A stretch of DNA of 64,000 nt from Amycolatopsis saalfeldensis (GTDB lineage Bacteria; Actinomycetota; Actinomycetes; Mycobacteriales; Pseudonocardiaceae): positions 62,001-126,000 of the forward strand of contig NZ_FOEF01000021.1 of NCBI RefSeq assembly GCF_900110575.1, read 5' to 3'. The translations under genes were made by a program, and so were the position numbers. A model generated the notes under the pieces. It ran no database searches and was not told the origin of the DNA. It saw only the letters and a program-made list of their open reading frames with translations. This document shows, in pieces, positions 24,790-33,190 of the stretch. Positions within the stretch are counted from its first letter, which is position 1. The number at the start of each line of letters is the position of its first letter.

Positions 24790-25707
24790 TCAGGCCCACC
24801 AAAACAACGTCAACGCCACAAAGGCGATCACCAGCACCCCACCCCCGGCCACTCCGGCCCCCACCCCGCTCCGCCGATCGGCAGAGCGCTGAGCCAGCAA
24901 CGCCGCCACCGCCGCAACGGGATGCCCGATCAGCAGGAACAACCCCGGTCCCGGCGCCCCGGTCAGCGAGCACACCACGGCCACACCCAGCACCCCGACC
25001 GCCAGCACAACCAGCCCCGCCGCGACCGACCCAGTGAGCCCACGCCACCACCGCCCCCGCTCCTTCACCTGCTCGTTGCCAACCGCGGGACTTGTTTCCG
25101 CCCCGGCGCCTGCGGTGTTCCCGGCCTCCGCGCTACTGCCGGTCCCGATCCCGTTGCCAGTCCCGGCGCCGGTCCCAGCCGAAACACCGCCGACCGCGGT
25201 CCCGGCGGCACCGCCGGTGGGCAACTGCACGGTCGCAGCTCCGCTGCCCACCGCCGCCGCGAGATTGACGGCGGCCCCAGCCGCGGAGTCCTGGCCACCA
25301 CCACCAACCGCCGTCGCAGAAGCGCCAGGCGCCGACACCCGGCCACCACGACCCACCACCACGGAACCACCAGCCGCAGAGACCTGCCCACCGTCACCAA
25401 CAACCACCGCGGAAGCGCCAGGCGCCGACACCCGGGCACCGCGATCAGCCGCCGCGGGACCGGCGGTCGCAGGGACCTGTGCGCGGCCACCGGGGGCCGC
25501 TGCGGGACCGGCGGCCGTACCGGGTGTGTGGCCATTGCCGACAGCGGAATCCCTGGCACGCTCAGCCTGTCCCGGGCGTCCACCAGCACCAGCGCCGGTG
25601 GGCAGCTCGGCAGTCGCTGCCTCCCCGGTTGCGGGGAGGTCCGGGTGGGGACGGTCGCCGGTGGGCAGGGGGGCGGTCGCCAGGTTCTCGGTGTCGGGTG
25701 ACGCCAC
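24790..25707 (-). CDS. Ala/Gly-rich repeat protein with C-terminal membrane segments
   Basis: A 305-residue protein I do not recognise. Residues 1-210 are low complexity (Ala, Gly, Thr, Pro), with an imperfect repeat of about 17 residues around 80-145 (GRGGRVSAPGASA, GDGGQVSAAGGS and similar). Three hydrophobic stretches follow: TGSVAAGLVVLAVGVLGVAV, LFLLIGHPVAAVAALLA and VLVIAFVALTLFWWA. The basic VKERGRWWRG before the first suggests that the long N-terminus stays in the cytoplasm. Codon use is consistent with a real gene, but repeat content makes the N-terminal start uncertain; GTG at 25707 is the longest reading. Confidence 0.6.
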   Translation of the reverse strand: MASPDTENLATAPLPTGDRPHPDLPATGEAATAELPTGAGAGGRPGQAERARDSAVGNGHTPGTAAGPAAAPGGRAQVPATAGPAAADRGARVSAPGASAVVVGDGGQVSAAGGSVVVGRGGRVSAPGASATAVGGGGQDSAAGAAVNLAAAVGSGAATVQLPTGGAAGTAVGGVSAGTGAGTGNGIGTGSSAEAGNTAGAGAETSPAVGNEQVKERGRWWRGLTGSVAAGLVVLAVGVLGVAVVCSLTGAPGPGLFLLIGHPVAAVAALLAQRSADRRSGVGAGVAGGGVLVIAFVALTLFWWA

Positions 25708-25788
25708 GTTCTCGTCGGTCCAATCGTCGTCTCGGGCGGCCAGAGCCGGTGGGCAGGGCGGGGCGCGGGCAGGGGCGGAGCCCAGGGC

Positions 25789-26655
25789 TTACGGGGCAAG
25801 CAGCTCCCAGGACTGCAAGCCCGGCGCCGCCTGTTGGCCCTCGGGGCAGCTCGGGCGGAAGTCGCACCAAGAGCAGCGGCGGGCGGGGCGGGCGGGGAAG
25901 AGGACGTCGCCGTCGGCGCCCGCGTCCAGGGTATCCGTTGCGAGGCGGATGTCGCCGGCGGTCTCCTCGGCGCGTTCCAGGTGGCGCCGCAGGGTTTCCG
26001 GGGTGTGCTCCGCCGCCGCGACGGTGCCCGTCGGCAGGTGGTGCAGCTCGACCTTCGTGCACGGCATCCGCAGCGTCCGCGACGACGCCACCGCATACAT
26101 CGCCAACGCCTGCGACGCCCGCGCCTCGTACTCGTCCGGCGCCCGCCGGCCCGTCTTGTAGTCCACGATCACCAGCTCGCCGCCGCGCTGGTCGATGCGG
26201 TCGGCCCGGCCTTCGATGATCAGCGACGGCGGGCCGCCCGCGGCACTCACCGGGGCCGACACCCAGCGCTCGAGCCCGATCGGGTCCTCGCTGACGTCGT
26301 GGTCCTCCACGTACTCCCCGACCCAGCCCTTGGCCCGCGCCCGATACCGGGCAGCCTGCTCGGCGTCGGCGAAACCCGCGTCCTTCCAGTACTCGGCCAC
26401 GAGCGCCATGGCCCGCTGCGCCGTGCGCTTCGCGACCGGCAGGTCGAACAGCGCGCGCAAAGCGTTGTGCACCACCGCACCCAGAGTGCTGTGGGCCCAC
26501 GGCCCGGTGCGCTGCGGTGTCGGCCGCTGCAGGTAGCTCAGCCGGTAGCGGCGCGGGCAGTCCTCGAACGTGCTCAGCCGCGCCGGCGACGCCTTGGTGA
26601 GCCGCTGCGGCTGCTCGACCCCGAAGTCGAACCCCAGCTGTTCCTTCACGAGCAC
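25789..26655 (-). CDS. RecB-family PD-(D/E)XK nuclease
   Basis: A 288-residue single-domain nuclease of the RecB/Cas4-like PD-(D/E)xK superfamily. The active site is His63 in GAVVHNAL, Asp152 in IEGRADRID, and Asp165 with Lys167 in IVDYKTG. Cys33 (in FEDCPRRYRLSY) and Cys261, Cys264 and Cys270 (CSWCDFRPSC) are spaced like the [4Fe-4S] cluster ligands of AddB and Cas4 nucleases. The GTG at 26655 follows AGGAGAGG. It stands apart from other recombination genes. M. tuberculosis has a similar lone RecB-like protein (Rv2119, from memory). The role is probably DNA end processing. Confidence 0.88.
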   Translation of the reverse strand: MLVKEQLGFDFGVEQPQRLTKASPARLSTFEDCPRRYRLSYLQRPTPQRTGPWAHSTLGAVVHNALRALFDLPVAKRTAQRAMALVAEYWKDAGFADAEQAARYRARAKGWVGEYVEDHDVSEDPIGLERWVSAPVSAAGGPPSLIIEGRADRIDQRGGELVIVDYKTGRRAPDEYEARASQALAMYAVASSRTLRMPCTKVELHHLPTGTVAAAEHTPETLRRHLERAEETAGDIRLATDTLDAGADGDVLFPARPARRCSWCDFRPSCPEGQQAAPGLQSWELLAP

Positions 26656-26721
26656 CCCCTCTCCTGGAGCCGATGCCCACGCTACGCACCACCACCGACA
26701 CTTTCCGGCGCGGGGCGGCCC

Positions 26722-27567
26722 TCAGAACGCGTCGGCGTGGCGCTCGCACCAGTCCCGGAACGTCGCCGTCGGGCGCCCCAGCAGACGTTCGGCGGTGTCC
26801 GAGCGCGAGCCGATGACGTCCGCGCGCAGCCGCGTGTAGCCCTCAACCAGAGCCTCGGCGAGCATCTTCGGCGCTCCCGACGCAAACCGCGCCCGCACGA
26901 CCTCCTCCGGCGAACCCGCTTGCCGCACCTCGATTTCCCGCCCGAGCACGTCGCCGAGGATCTTCACCTGATCCGCGCACGTCATCAGCTCACCGCCGGT
27001 CAGCACGTACTCCTTGCCCTCGTGCCCGTCCGAGGTGAGCACCACCGCCGCGACGGCCGCGATGTCCGCCGTGTCGATCGGCGCGTACCGGCCCGGCCCG
27101 GACGGGTCCAGCACGTACCCCTCGCACACGGAATCCCGCCACTGCAAGGCATTCGACATGAACCCGGCCGGCCGCAGGATGGTCCACGGGATGCCGGACG
27201 CCCGCACGAGCTCTTCCCGTTCGTGGTGCCAGCCGGCCATCAGCGGCATCGGGTCGGCCAGCAGCACGTTGTCGGACGACAGGTGCACCACGTGCCGCAC
27301 GCCGGCCTCGCGCGCCGCCGCAAGGGCGTTCGCGACGTTCGCGGTCCCCATTCCGGGCGTCAGCAGGAAGAACCGCTCGATCCCCGCGAACACCGCAGGC
27401 AGGGTCGATGGCTCCCCCAGGTCCCCGACGACGCGCTCGGCCCGCGGCGGCAGACCGGCGGCGCGGGCTGGGTCGCGGGTCAGCGCGCGGACGCCCGCGC
27501 CCGCGTCGGCCAGCGCGTGGACGAGGTGGCCGCCGATGTCTCCGGTGGCTCCGGTAACCAGTAGCAT
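26722..27567 (-). CDS. NmrA-like NAD(P)-binding protein
   Basis: A 281-residue atypical short-chain dehydrogenase of the NmrA/SDR-a5 type. The N-terminal LLVTGATGDIGGHLVHAL is the dinucleotide loop (GxxGxxG). HLSSDNVL and TILRPAGFMSNAL are family positions, and there is no classical YxxxK catalytic pair at the usual place. Relatives act as NAD(P)H-quinone reductases or redox sensors. The gene diverges from a MarR regulator 87 bp away, the usual arrangement for a MarR-controlled stress reductase. ATG start at 27567. Confidence 0.85.
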   Translation of the reverse strand: MLLVTGATGDIGGHLVHALADAGAGVRALTRDPARAAGLPPRAERVVGDLGEPSTLPAVFAGIERFFLLTPGMGTANVANALAAAREAGVRHVVHLSSDNVLLADPMPLMAGWHHEREELVRASGIPWTILRPAGFMSNALQWRDSVCEGYVLDPSGPGRYAPIDTADIAAVAAVVLTSDGHEGKEYVLTGGELMTCADQVKILGDVLGREIEVRQAGSPEEVVRARFASGAPKMLAEALVEGYTRLRADVIGSRSDTAERLLGRPTATFRDWCERHADAF

Positions 27568-27582
27568 GAGTTCCCCAAGTCG

Positions 27583-27637
27583 TTTGCCGTCTAATGACTT
27601 CAGGAAGAACGCTAGCCGGTAAATGATTAGCCGTCAA
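27583..27637. promoter_or_regulatory. Putative MarR operator half-sites
   Basis: TTTGCCGTCTAATGACTT (27583-27600) and AAATGATTAGCCGTCAA (27621-27637) are imperfect inverted copies of one another, matching at 11 of 15 core positions. They lie in the 87-bp gap between the divergent nmrA-like and marR genes. The pair could bind the MarR dimer twice and cover both promoters. Confidence 0.5.
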
Positions 27638-27654
27638 TCGATCAGGAGGGCGCG

Positions 27655-28083
27655 GTGCCCGAGTTCCTTGACCTGCACGGCCGGACGAACAAGGCGGTCC
27701 GCGCGCTCGCCGATGCCGCGATGCGCCGGCACGGCCTGCACGAGGGTCAGAACGTGCTGCTCAGCGTGCTCTGGACCACCGACGGGGCCACCCCCGGCGA
27801 GATCGCGGCACAGCTGCGCGTCACCACCCCGACCGTCGTCAAGATGGCCACCCGCATGGCCGCCACCGGCCTGCTCACCCGCCGCCGCGACGACAAGGAC
27901 AACCGGCTCGTGCGGCTGTGGCTGACGGACGCGGGACGCGCGCTCCAGAAGCCCGTCGAGGCCGAGCGCCAGGACATCGAGGAGAAAGTGCTGGCCGGTC
28001 TGACCGGAGCCGAGCGCAAGCACCTCATCGCGGCGCTCGCCAAGGTCAACGCGGCCGCGAGCGAGCTGCTGGCCGAGCCGTGA
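27655..28083 (+). CDS. MarR family regulator
   Basis: A 142-residue MarR regulator. The winged helix spans about residues 38-95 (GATPGEIAAQLRVTTPTVVK, then the wing RRRDDKDNRLVRLWLTDAGR). The dimerisation helices flank it. AGGAGG precedes the GTG start. It diverges from the nmrA-like gene and probably represses both. Its stop is 6 bp from the stop of the convergent marC gene, with no terminator between. Confidence 0.9.
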   Translation: MPEFLDLHGRTNKAVRALADAAMRRHGLHEGQNVLLSVLWTTDGATPGEIAAQLRVTTPTVVKMATRMAATGLLTRRRDDKDNRLVRLWLTDAGRALQKPVEAERQDIEEKVLAGLTGAERKHLIAALAKVNAAASELLAEP

Positions 28084-28089
28084 TCCCGC

Positions 28090-28719
28090 CTAGAAGGCGC
28101 CGTCGATGAAACCCTTGACGGAGTTGGCCACCAGCTCGACCGCGATGGCCGCGAGCAGCAGGCCGGCGATCTTCGCCAGCAGCGTGATGCCGCTTTCCTT
28201 GATCAGCCGGATGACCACGCCCGAGAAGCGCATGCACGTGTAGAGCACGAAGTGCACGGCGATGATCGCCAGCGCCAGCGCGATGTACGCGCCGATGTGG
28301 CCGTCGGCCTGGCGCACGAACACGATCGTCGCCGCGATCGCGCCCGGGCCGGCGAGCAGCGGGGTGCCGAGCGGGACGAGGGCGACGTTGACGTCCTCGC
28401 TGGCCTCGGGCTCGTTGCCGCCCTTGCCGGTGAGCAGCTGGAGCGCGATGAGCAGGAGCAGCAGGCCGCCGGCGCCCTGCAGCGCGGGGATGCCGATGCC
28501 GAGGTACGCCAGGATCGCCTGCCCGGCCACCGCGAACAGCGAGATGACCAGCAGCGAAACCAGCACCGCCTGCCGCGCGGCCTTCACGCGCGTGGCCATC
28601 GGCTTGCGGCCGACCAGGCTCAGGAACACCGGCACCGTGCCCGGCGGGTCCATGATCACCACCAGCGTGATGGTGGCGCTGATGAAGAGCTTGGCGTCGA
28701 AGAAGTCCGAGATCGACAT
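28090..28719 (-). CDS. MarC family integral membrane protein
   Basis: A 209-residue membrane protein of the MarC (UPF0056) family with six predicted membrane segments. The N-terminal ITLVVIMDPPGTVPVFLSL and the mid-protein VPLGTPLLAGPGAIAA are family signatures. The transport substrate, if any, is unknown; despite its name MarC is not shown to give antibiotic resistance. The ATG lies one base after the stop of the PHP gene, so the two are translationally coupled. Confidence 0.92.
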   Translation of the reverse strand: MSISDFFDAKLFISATITLVVIMDPPGTVPVFLSLVGRKPMATRVKAARQAVLVSLLVISLFAVAGQAILAYLGIGIPALQGAGGLLLLLIALQLLTGKGGNEPEASEDVNVALVPLGTPLLAGPGAIAATIVFVRQADGHIGAYIALALAIIAVHFVLYTCMRFSGVVIRLIKESGITLLAKIAGLLLAAIAVELVANSVKGFIDGAF

Positions 28720-28720
28720 C

Positions 28721-29584
28721 TCACCCCTTCACGATCTGAGAACCGGTGGCGCGCGCGACGAGCTCCTCGAACTGCCCGGGGTCGGTGGTGTCCTGGCCGA
28801 GCCCGATCGTCTTGTTGGTGCCGTGGTAATCGCTCGAGCCGGTGCGGATGAGCCCCAGCTCGTCGGCCAGCTCGCGGGTCCGGACGCGGGTCTCCGGAGT
28901 GTGGTTGGGGTGGTCGGCCTCAACGCCGGTGAGGCCGCGCCGGGCGAGGTCGCGCAGGGTGTCCTCGCTGATCGTCGCCCCGCGGCTGTACGCGAAGGGG
29001 TGCGCGATCACCGTGACGCCGCCCGCGGCCGCGATCATGTCGATCGCCTCCTCGACGGGGGTGTCCCGACGCGACACGTAGTACCCACGGCGGCTGCTGA
29101 GGTAGTCGGCGAAGGCCTCGTCGACGCTGCCGACCAGACCCGCGCGCACCAGCGCCTGCGCGAGGTGCGGGCGGCCGGCGGGCGAGTCGGCGGGCAGCAG
29201 GCCCATGATCTCGTCGGCGTCGATCGGGAGGCCGTCGGCGGCCATGCGGTCGGCCATCGTGCGCAGCCGCGTCCGGCGTTCGGCCCGCAGCCGCGCCTGC
29301 TCGGCGACCAGCGCGGGCGAAGTCGGGTCGAAGAGGTACGCGAGCAGGTGCACGCTGACCGGGTACGGCCGGTCCGGCTGGTCGGAGACCGTGGACAGCT
29401 CGGCGCCGGGCACGAGGGTGAGCCCGGGCGGCACGGCTTCGGACGCCGGCGCCCAGCCCGCGGTGGTGTCGTGGTCGGTGATCGCCACGACGTCGAGACC
29501 GGCCCGCGTCGCGGCAGCGACCAGCTCAGCTGGGCTGTCGGTGCCGTCGGAGGCCGTGGAGTGGGCGTGCAGGTCGATGCGCAT
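28721..29584 (-). CDS. PHP-domain phosphoesterase (TrpH/RNase AM-like)
   Basis: A 287-residue PHP-family metal phosphoesterase. Metal ligands are visible in RIDLHAHSTASDGTDSP, AITDHDTT, VPGAELST, VIAHPFAYS and SSDYHGTNK. The family includes E. coli RNase AM (TrpH/YciV), which removes 5' nucleotides, and 3',5'-nucleoside bisphosphate phosphatases. The ATG at 29584 starts right at the first motif with GGA upstream; an ATG at 29596 adds four residues and is also possible. It is coupled to marC, one base away, a pairing I have no functional explanation for. Confidence 0.88.
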   Translation of the reverse strand: MRIDLHAHSTASDGTDSPAELVAAATRAGLDVVAITDHDTTAGWAPASEAVPPGLTLVPGAELSTVSDQPDRPYPVSVHLLAYLFDPTSPALVAEQARLRAERRTRLRTMADRMAADGLPIDADEIMGLLPADSPAGRPHLAQALVRAGLVGSVDEAFADYLSSRRGYYVSRRDTPVEEAIDMIAAAGGVTVIAHPFAYSRGATISEDTLRDLARRGLTGVEADHPNHTPETRVRTRELADELGLIRTGSSDYHGTNKTIGLGQDTTDPGQFEELVARATGSQIVKG

Positions 29585-29649
29585 CGTGTCCATCATCGAC
29601 GATGCGCTGCGTCACAGCGGAGCCGGTACCTGGGACAACGCCCCGCAGG

Positions 29650-30210
29650 TCAGCCGACGGGCTTCTTGCCGCGGGCGGCGCGCTGCGCCTTGATCATCGA
29701 GAAGCGCTCGGCCTGCTTCTGCTTGTCGCCGAACACCAGCTCGGAGATCGTGTCGTAGAACTCCTCCGGCCGGGGCAGGTAGTCGATGCGGTTGAGCGCC
29801 TGGATCTGGCCGGCCGACTCGACGACCATCGTCCCGTAGCCGAGCACGCGACCCCAGGCCGAGCGCTCGTAGGTGAGGTCGGTGACCTTCGTGATCGGCA
29901 TCATCAGCACCTTGGTGGTGAAGACGCCGGTGGTCATCACGAACCGCTTGTCGGTGACGACCAGCCGTTCCACCCACCATTCGACCACCACGTAGGCGAA
30001 CCGCAGCACGACCAGCAGCGCCACGTACCAGAGGATGTTCTGCACCACCCACAACGAAGGCGGCAGCAGGTAGGACACGAGCACGCAGACGGCGAGCAGG
30101 GCGGCCGCTTCGAAGGTGTCCCAGAGGAGGACAGCCCAATGGCGGCGGATGCGGATGACCCGCCGCTCGGTGTCGAGGAGGTACTCGTCGGGGTCGCGTG
30201 GCGCGAACAT
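29650..30210 (-). CDS. Membrane protein with bacterial PH domain (YdbS-like)
   Basis: A 186-residue protein with two membrane segments (about residues 28-50 and 56-76) in a hairpin, then a cytoplasmic bacterial PH-like domain (bPH2/DUF304; RLVVTDKRFVMTTGVFTTKV, then VESAGQ). A basic tail ends the protein. Function unknown; such domains often help assemble membrane complexes. The ATG at 30210 was chosen by family length. It lies 20 bp downstream of a 54-residue membrane protein gene, with which it probably forms an operon. Confidence 0.85.
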   Translation of the reverse strand: MFAPRDPDEYLLDTERRVIRIRRHWAVLLWDTFEAAALLAVCVLVSYLLPPSLWVVQNILWYVALLVVLRFAYVVVEWWVERLVVTDKRFVMTTGVFTTKVLMMPITKVTDLTYERSAWGRVLGYGTMVVESAGQIQALNRIDYLPRPEEFYDTISELVFGDKQKQAERFSMIKAQRAARGKKPVG

Positions 30211-30230
30211 GGTTTGAGGGTATCCCCTCC

Positions 30231-30395
30231 TCAGCCGTGGAAGACGTTGCTGACGAACGTGATCACCGATTCGGCCGAGCTGCGCAGGAAGCCGACGATG
30301 TTGCCGACGAGCCCTGCGGCCTGGCCCGGCTGGGCGATCACGAAGAACAGCACCAACGCGATACCCACGAGACCCGCAAGCTTCTTCGCGTTCAC
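30231..30395 (-). CDS. Small conserved-looking membrane protein (54 residues)
   Basis: A 54-codon frame with a GTG start at 30395 and TGA at 30231-30233. It has a basic N-terminus (NAKK), a membrane segment (LAGLVGIALVLFFVIAQ, residues 6-22), and an amphipathic C-terminal part ending SVITFVSNVFHG. I recall similar short proteins of this type in Pseudonocardiaceae, unnamed. The Lys-Lys start followed by a hydrophobic helix and its position 20 bp before the PH-domain gene support it being real. The ribosome site is weak (GGGA about 10 bases upstream). Confidence 0.7.
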   Translation of the reverse strand: MNAKKLAGLVGIALVLFFVIAQPGQAAGLVGNIVGFLRSSAESVITFVSNVFHG

Positions 30396-30587
30396 AGCGA
30401 TCAATCCCGTCTCTTACGTGGCACCCGGAAAAAACTGACTTTCTACGTTGTACCGCACCGACCACCCACGCGGGAGGAAAGTCCCGCGCATGGGTCAGCA
30501 GGGCGTCCGGAGTGTACCGTATGACTACTCTCCGTGTACAGCAGCACCATTTCGGGCATCGGGGTGCGCTGACTACTGTCGGCGGCC

Positions 30588-30989
30588 ATGAACCCCCGCG
30601 TGCGCTGCGTCGGCGGCATCGTGTTCGACGACCAGGGCAGACTCCTGCTGATCCAACGCGGCCACGAGCCGGGCAAGGGCCTCTGGTCGGTACCCGGCGG
30701 ACGCGTCGAAAAGGATGAAACGGACGTTGTCGCCGTCGTGCGCGAGCTGCGTGAAGAGACCGGACTCGACGTGAGACCGGCCACACTCGTCGGCACGGCC
30801 CTTCGCGGCGATTACGAAATCCACGATTACGCCTGCACCGTCACCGGCGGCACGCTCACAGCGGGCGACGACGCGGACGCCGCGCGCTGGGTCGACTCCG
30901 CCGAACTGGTCGCGATGGACGCCTCGGGACAGCTCGCGGAATTGCTTTTCGTGACATTGCGTGACTGGGATGCGCTGCCGCGGACTTGA
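30588..30989 (+). CDS. Nudix hydrolase
   Basis: A 133-residue Nudix protein with a perfect Nudix box from Gly38 to Leu60: Gly38, Glu44, then RELREETGL at 52-60. It should split a nucleoside diphosphate linked to another group, with magnesium. The substrate is not readable; its size fits MutT/ADP-ribose-type enzymes. A -10-like TACTGT at 30574-30579 ends 8 bases before the ATG and there is no Shine-Dalgarno sequence, so it is probably translated from a leaderless mRNA. The 220 bp downstream is less GC-rich and holds no gene. Confidence 0.92.
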   Translation: MNPRVRCVGGIVFDDQGRLLLIQRGHEPGKGLWSVPGGRVEKDETDVVAVVRELREETGLDVRPATLVGTALRGDYEIHDYACTVTGGTLTAGDDADAARWVDSAELVAMDASGQLAELLFVTLRDWDALPRT

Positions 30990-31212
30990 TTCACGTCGAT
31001 CGCATTTCCGGGGCGCCGTGATTGCATTCGGAAACAGCCGGACTTCGACACGACGGGTTTATCGGGTTTATTCGCGAGCTGAGCACTGTGAATAGGGGTA
31101 TGGCGGTATTCGTCGTCAACTCATGCGCATACGGCTCAGCGGAGTCCGATCGCCCCGGTTGTGACTGATGGGGTGAAAGTGACACATGTGACCCTGCGTG
31201 CGGGCCCAGCGG

Positions 31213-32328
31213 TCAGGCGGGCAACCAGGTCATCCGCTGGCCGTGGGGCGTGGTGCGGGCCAGCGCGCGGGCCTCGGGCTTGCCGTCGGTGAACCGGACC
31301 AGGCCGAGGACGCACATCTCGCCCGTGCCGGGGACCGCGGCGGCCAGGTCGGGGCGGTCCGGGAGGACCAGGTCGAGCGCGGCGCCGTAGAACCCCTCCG
31401 TCACCCACCAGACCGGGCGGTCGGCGGACAGCTTCGCCAGCTCCTCGACGAAGGCGGCGCGGCGGTCGCCGAAGTACGCCAGCGCGTGGCTGGTCAGCAC
31501 GACCAGCGGCAGCTCGGCGGGCAGGGACGCGGCGGCCGGGGCCAGGTCGTCGATGCCGTCGCCGGTGATCAGGGTCGGGGCGTGCTTGCGCTGCTCCGCG
31601 GCGGCCGTGCGCAGCAGCCGGATCCGATCGGGCTGATCGGCCCAGACGCAGGCCTCCAGCCAGGCCAGCTCGTCCTCGTCGGCGAGGTCCACGGGAGCCC
31701 GGTCCAGGCCGGCGCGCGCGCCGATTGCGACCTTCTTCGGCAGCTTCGGCAGCACGGCCCCCGGTGCGAGGTCCAGGCTGCAGTGCAGCCCCACCGCGGC
31801 CTTCGCGGGGCCGGCGACGAGCTGCACCCCGCCGTCGCACTGGTAGCGGTAGGCGAAGCGGTCCAGGCCGAGCAGCAGCCCGGCACTGCAGCCGACCTCC
31901 AGCAGCGCGATCTTGCCGCCCGCCTCCTTCGCCGCCACGGAGATGGCCGGGTAGACGAGCGCGGCCCGGCGCACCTCGTTGGTCTGCGTGTAGCGCGACG
32001 CGATGATCTCCCGCGCTTTGTCCTTGCGCTCCAGCAAGAACGAGCGGAACAACGGCCAGGTCTCCCCGTCCACGCCGTCGAACCCGCCCAACGACGGGTA
32101 GTAGCGCGAAAGCGGGTGGATCGGATCGGCCTGGACGAGCCGGTGCGCGGCGGCCATCAGCAGCGTGCCGCGGGCCTCGCCGCCGCGGGCGTCCGCCAGC
32201 AGGCCGGCCACGTCGTCGTCCTCGGCCGCCCGCGTGGCGAGGTGGTCGTACAGCGGGGATACGCCGCGGGCTTCGACTTCCGCGAACGTGCGCAGGGTCT
32301 GCTTGATCTGTTCCAGGGCGATGGCCAC
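31213..32328 (-). CDS. DUF2332 domain-containing protein
   Basis: A 371-residue protein of the actinobacterial DUF2332 family. The central ALLEVGCSAGLLLGLDRFAY resembles a SAM-binding motif I, so a methyltransferase-like fold is likely, although the enzyme activity is not established. GAGGAG precedes the GTG start at 32328; a longer frame upstream is excluded because it enters the MaoC gene. It lies 22 bp after maoC on the same strand and is probably in one operon with it. Confidence 0.85.
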   Translation of the reverse strand: MAIALEQIKQTLRTFAEVEARGVSPLYDHLATRAAEDDDVAGLLADARGGEARGTLLMAAAHRLVQADPIHPLSRYYPSLGGFDGVDGETWPLFRSFLLERKDKAREIIASRYTQTNEVRRAALVYPAISVAAKEAGGKIALLEVGCSAGLLLGLDRFAYRYQCDGGVQLVAGPAKAAVGLHCSLDLAPGAVLPKLPKKVAIGARAGLDRAPVDLADEDELAWLEACVWADQPDRIRLLRTAAAEQRKHAPTLITGDGIDDLAPAAASLPAELPLVVLTSHALAYFGDRRAAFVEELAKLSADRPVWWVTEGFYGAALDLVLPDRPDLAAAVPGTGEMCVLGLVRFTDGKPEARALARTTPHGQRMTWLPA

Positions 32329-32350
32329 CCGTGCTCCTCGTTCCGGTGTG

Positions 32351-32854
32351 TCACTCGTGCGGCGTCGGGCGGCCGGGCTGCTCGCCGCCGCGGGTGTCGC
32401 CATAGGACCGCTTCGGCACCATCACCTTGCGGCGGAAGGTGCACACGATCGTGCCGTCCTGCTTGTAGCCACGAGTTTCCACGTACACCACGCCACGGTC
32501 GTCCTTGGACTTCGACGGCGTCTTGTCGAGCACCTCGGTCTCACCGTAGAGCGTGTCGCCGTGGAAGGTCGGCTTCACGTGCTTCAGCGACTCCACCTCG
32601 AGGTTCGCGATCGCCTTGCCGGACACGTCGGGCACCGACATGCCCAACAGCAGCGAGTAGATGTAGTTGCCGACCACGACGTTCTTGCCGAAATCCGTGG
32701 TCTCGCCCGCGTAGTGGGCGTCGAGGTGCAGCGGGTGGTGGTTCATCGTGAGGAGGCAGAACAGGTGGTCGTCGTACTCCGTGACCGTTTTGCCCGGCCA
32801 GTGCTTGTACACCGCACCGACCTCGAACTCCTCGTAGTACCGACCGAACTGCAC
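32351..32854 (-). CDS. MaoC-like hot-dog fold dehydratase
   Basis: A 167-residue MaoC-domain protein. The N-terminal half has the GKTVTEYDDHLFCLLTMNHH segment followed by PLHLDAHYA, which contains the Asp and His expected of the R-hydratase active site. GDTLYGETEVLDKTPSKS is the later family strand. It should hydrate or dehydrate an enoyl-CoA, and the closest type is the single-domain MaoC/mesaconyl-CoA hydratase group. GGAGG precedes the GTG start. It diverges from the corA leader and is followed by DUF2332. Confidence 0.88.
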   Translation of the reverse strand: MQFGRYYEEFEVGAVYKHWPGKTVTEYDDHLFCLLTMNHHPLHLDAHYAGETTDFGKNVVVGNYIYSLLLGMSVPDVSGKAIANLEVESLKHVKPTFHGDTLYGETEVLDKTPSKSKDDRGVVYVETRGYKQDGTIVCTFRRKVMVPKRSYGDTRGGEQPGRPTPHE

Positions 32855-32893
32855 CCGTGGGCCTCCGTCCGAGTAACGCCGCGTGAGCCGCGT

Positions 32894-32923
32894 GCGACAC
32901 GTATTCGTGGTGAGGAGTACCCT
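32894..32923 (+). promoter_or_regulatory. Possible promoter for the leader ORF and corA
   Basis: GCGACA (32894-32899) and TACCCT (32918-32923) are spaced 18 bp apart. They would start transcription near 32930, about 80 nt before the leader ORF. The -10 fits actinobacterial promoters; the -35 is weak. It lies in the 157-bp gap between the divergent maoC gene and the leader ORF. Confidence 0.35.
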
Positions 32924-33011
32924 CGACCATTGGTGTTCGTGCGTCAACGCGAGCCCCACCACTCTCCGCGGCTCACCACCGCGCCGGCCTGAAGGAGGTG
33001 AGGAACGCCCC

Positions 33012-33092
33012 ATGAGTAGTGGCGATAGTCCGCTCCCTAGTAGTCCCAGCGTTCCCCCTTCGCCGGCCGGCCTCCGCTCCCCTTCCTGGTAG
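33012..33092 (+). CDS. Ser/Pro-rich leader peptide upstream of corA (26 codons)
   Basis: A 26-codon ORF with ATG at 33012 and TAG at 33090-33092. It follows AAGGAGGTGA at 32992-33001, which is close to a full complement of the 16S rRNA end, with a 10-base spacer. It encodes nine serines and seven prolines, including a Pro-Pro at 15-16, and ends LRSPSW. Sixteen of 26 residues are Ser or Pro. It is too short and simple to be an enzyme, and ends 98 bases before corA. The layout resembles corL and the Pro-rich mgtL of Salmonella, which sense magnesium through translation. The role here is inferred. Confidence 0.6.
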   Translation: MSSGDSPLPSSPSVPPSPAGLRSPSW

Positions 33093-33190
33093 GCCTGGCG
33101 ATCCGGGAACGCCGGTGATGCCGGACGGACGCCCGAGTCCGCCTGGCCGTCGTCTTCGTGCTCCACACGACGCCAGCCCCAGGAGATCCC

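Noticed and set aside
31136..31212. A small gene in the less GC-rich gap 30990-31212
   Set aside because: No frame had both a ribosome site and a protein-like composition; left as intergenic DNA.
32930..33190. M-box or yybP-ykoY type metal riboswitch before corA
   Set aside because: I could not match the conserved core of either class by eye. The short ORF with strong SD explains the region better. A covariance search would decide.
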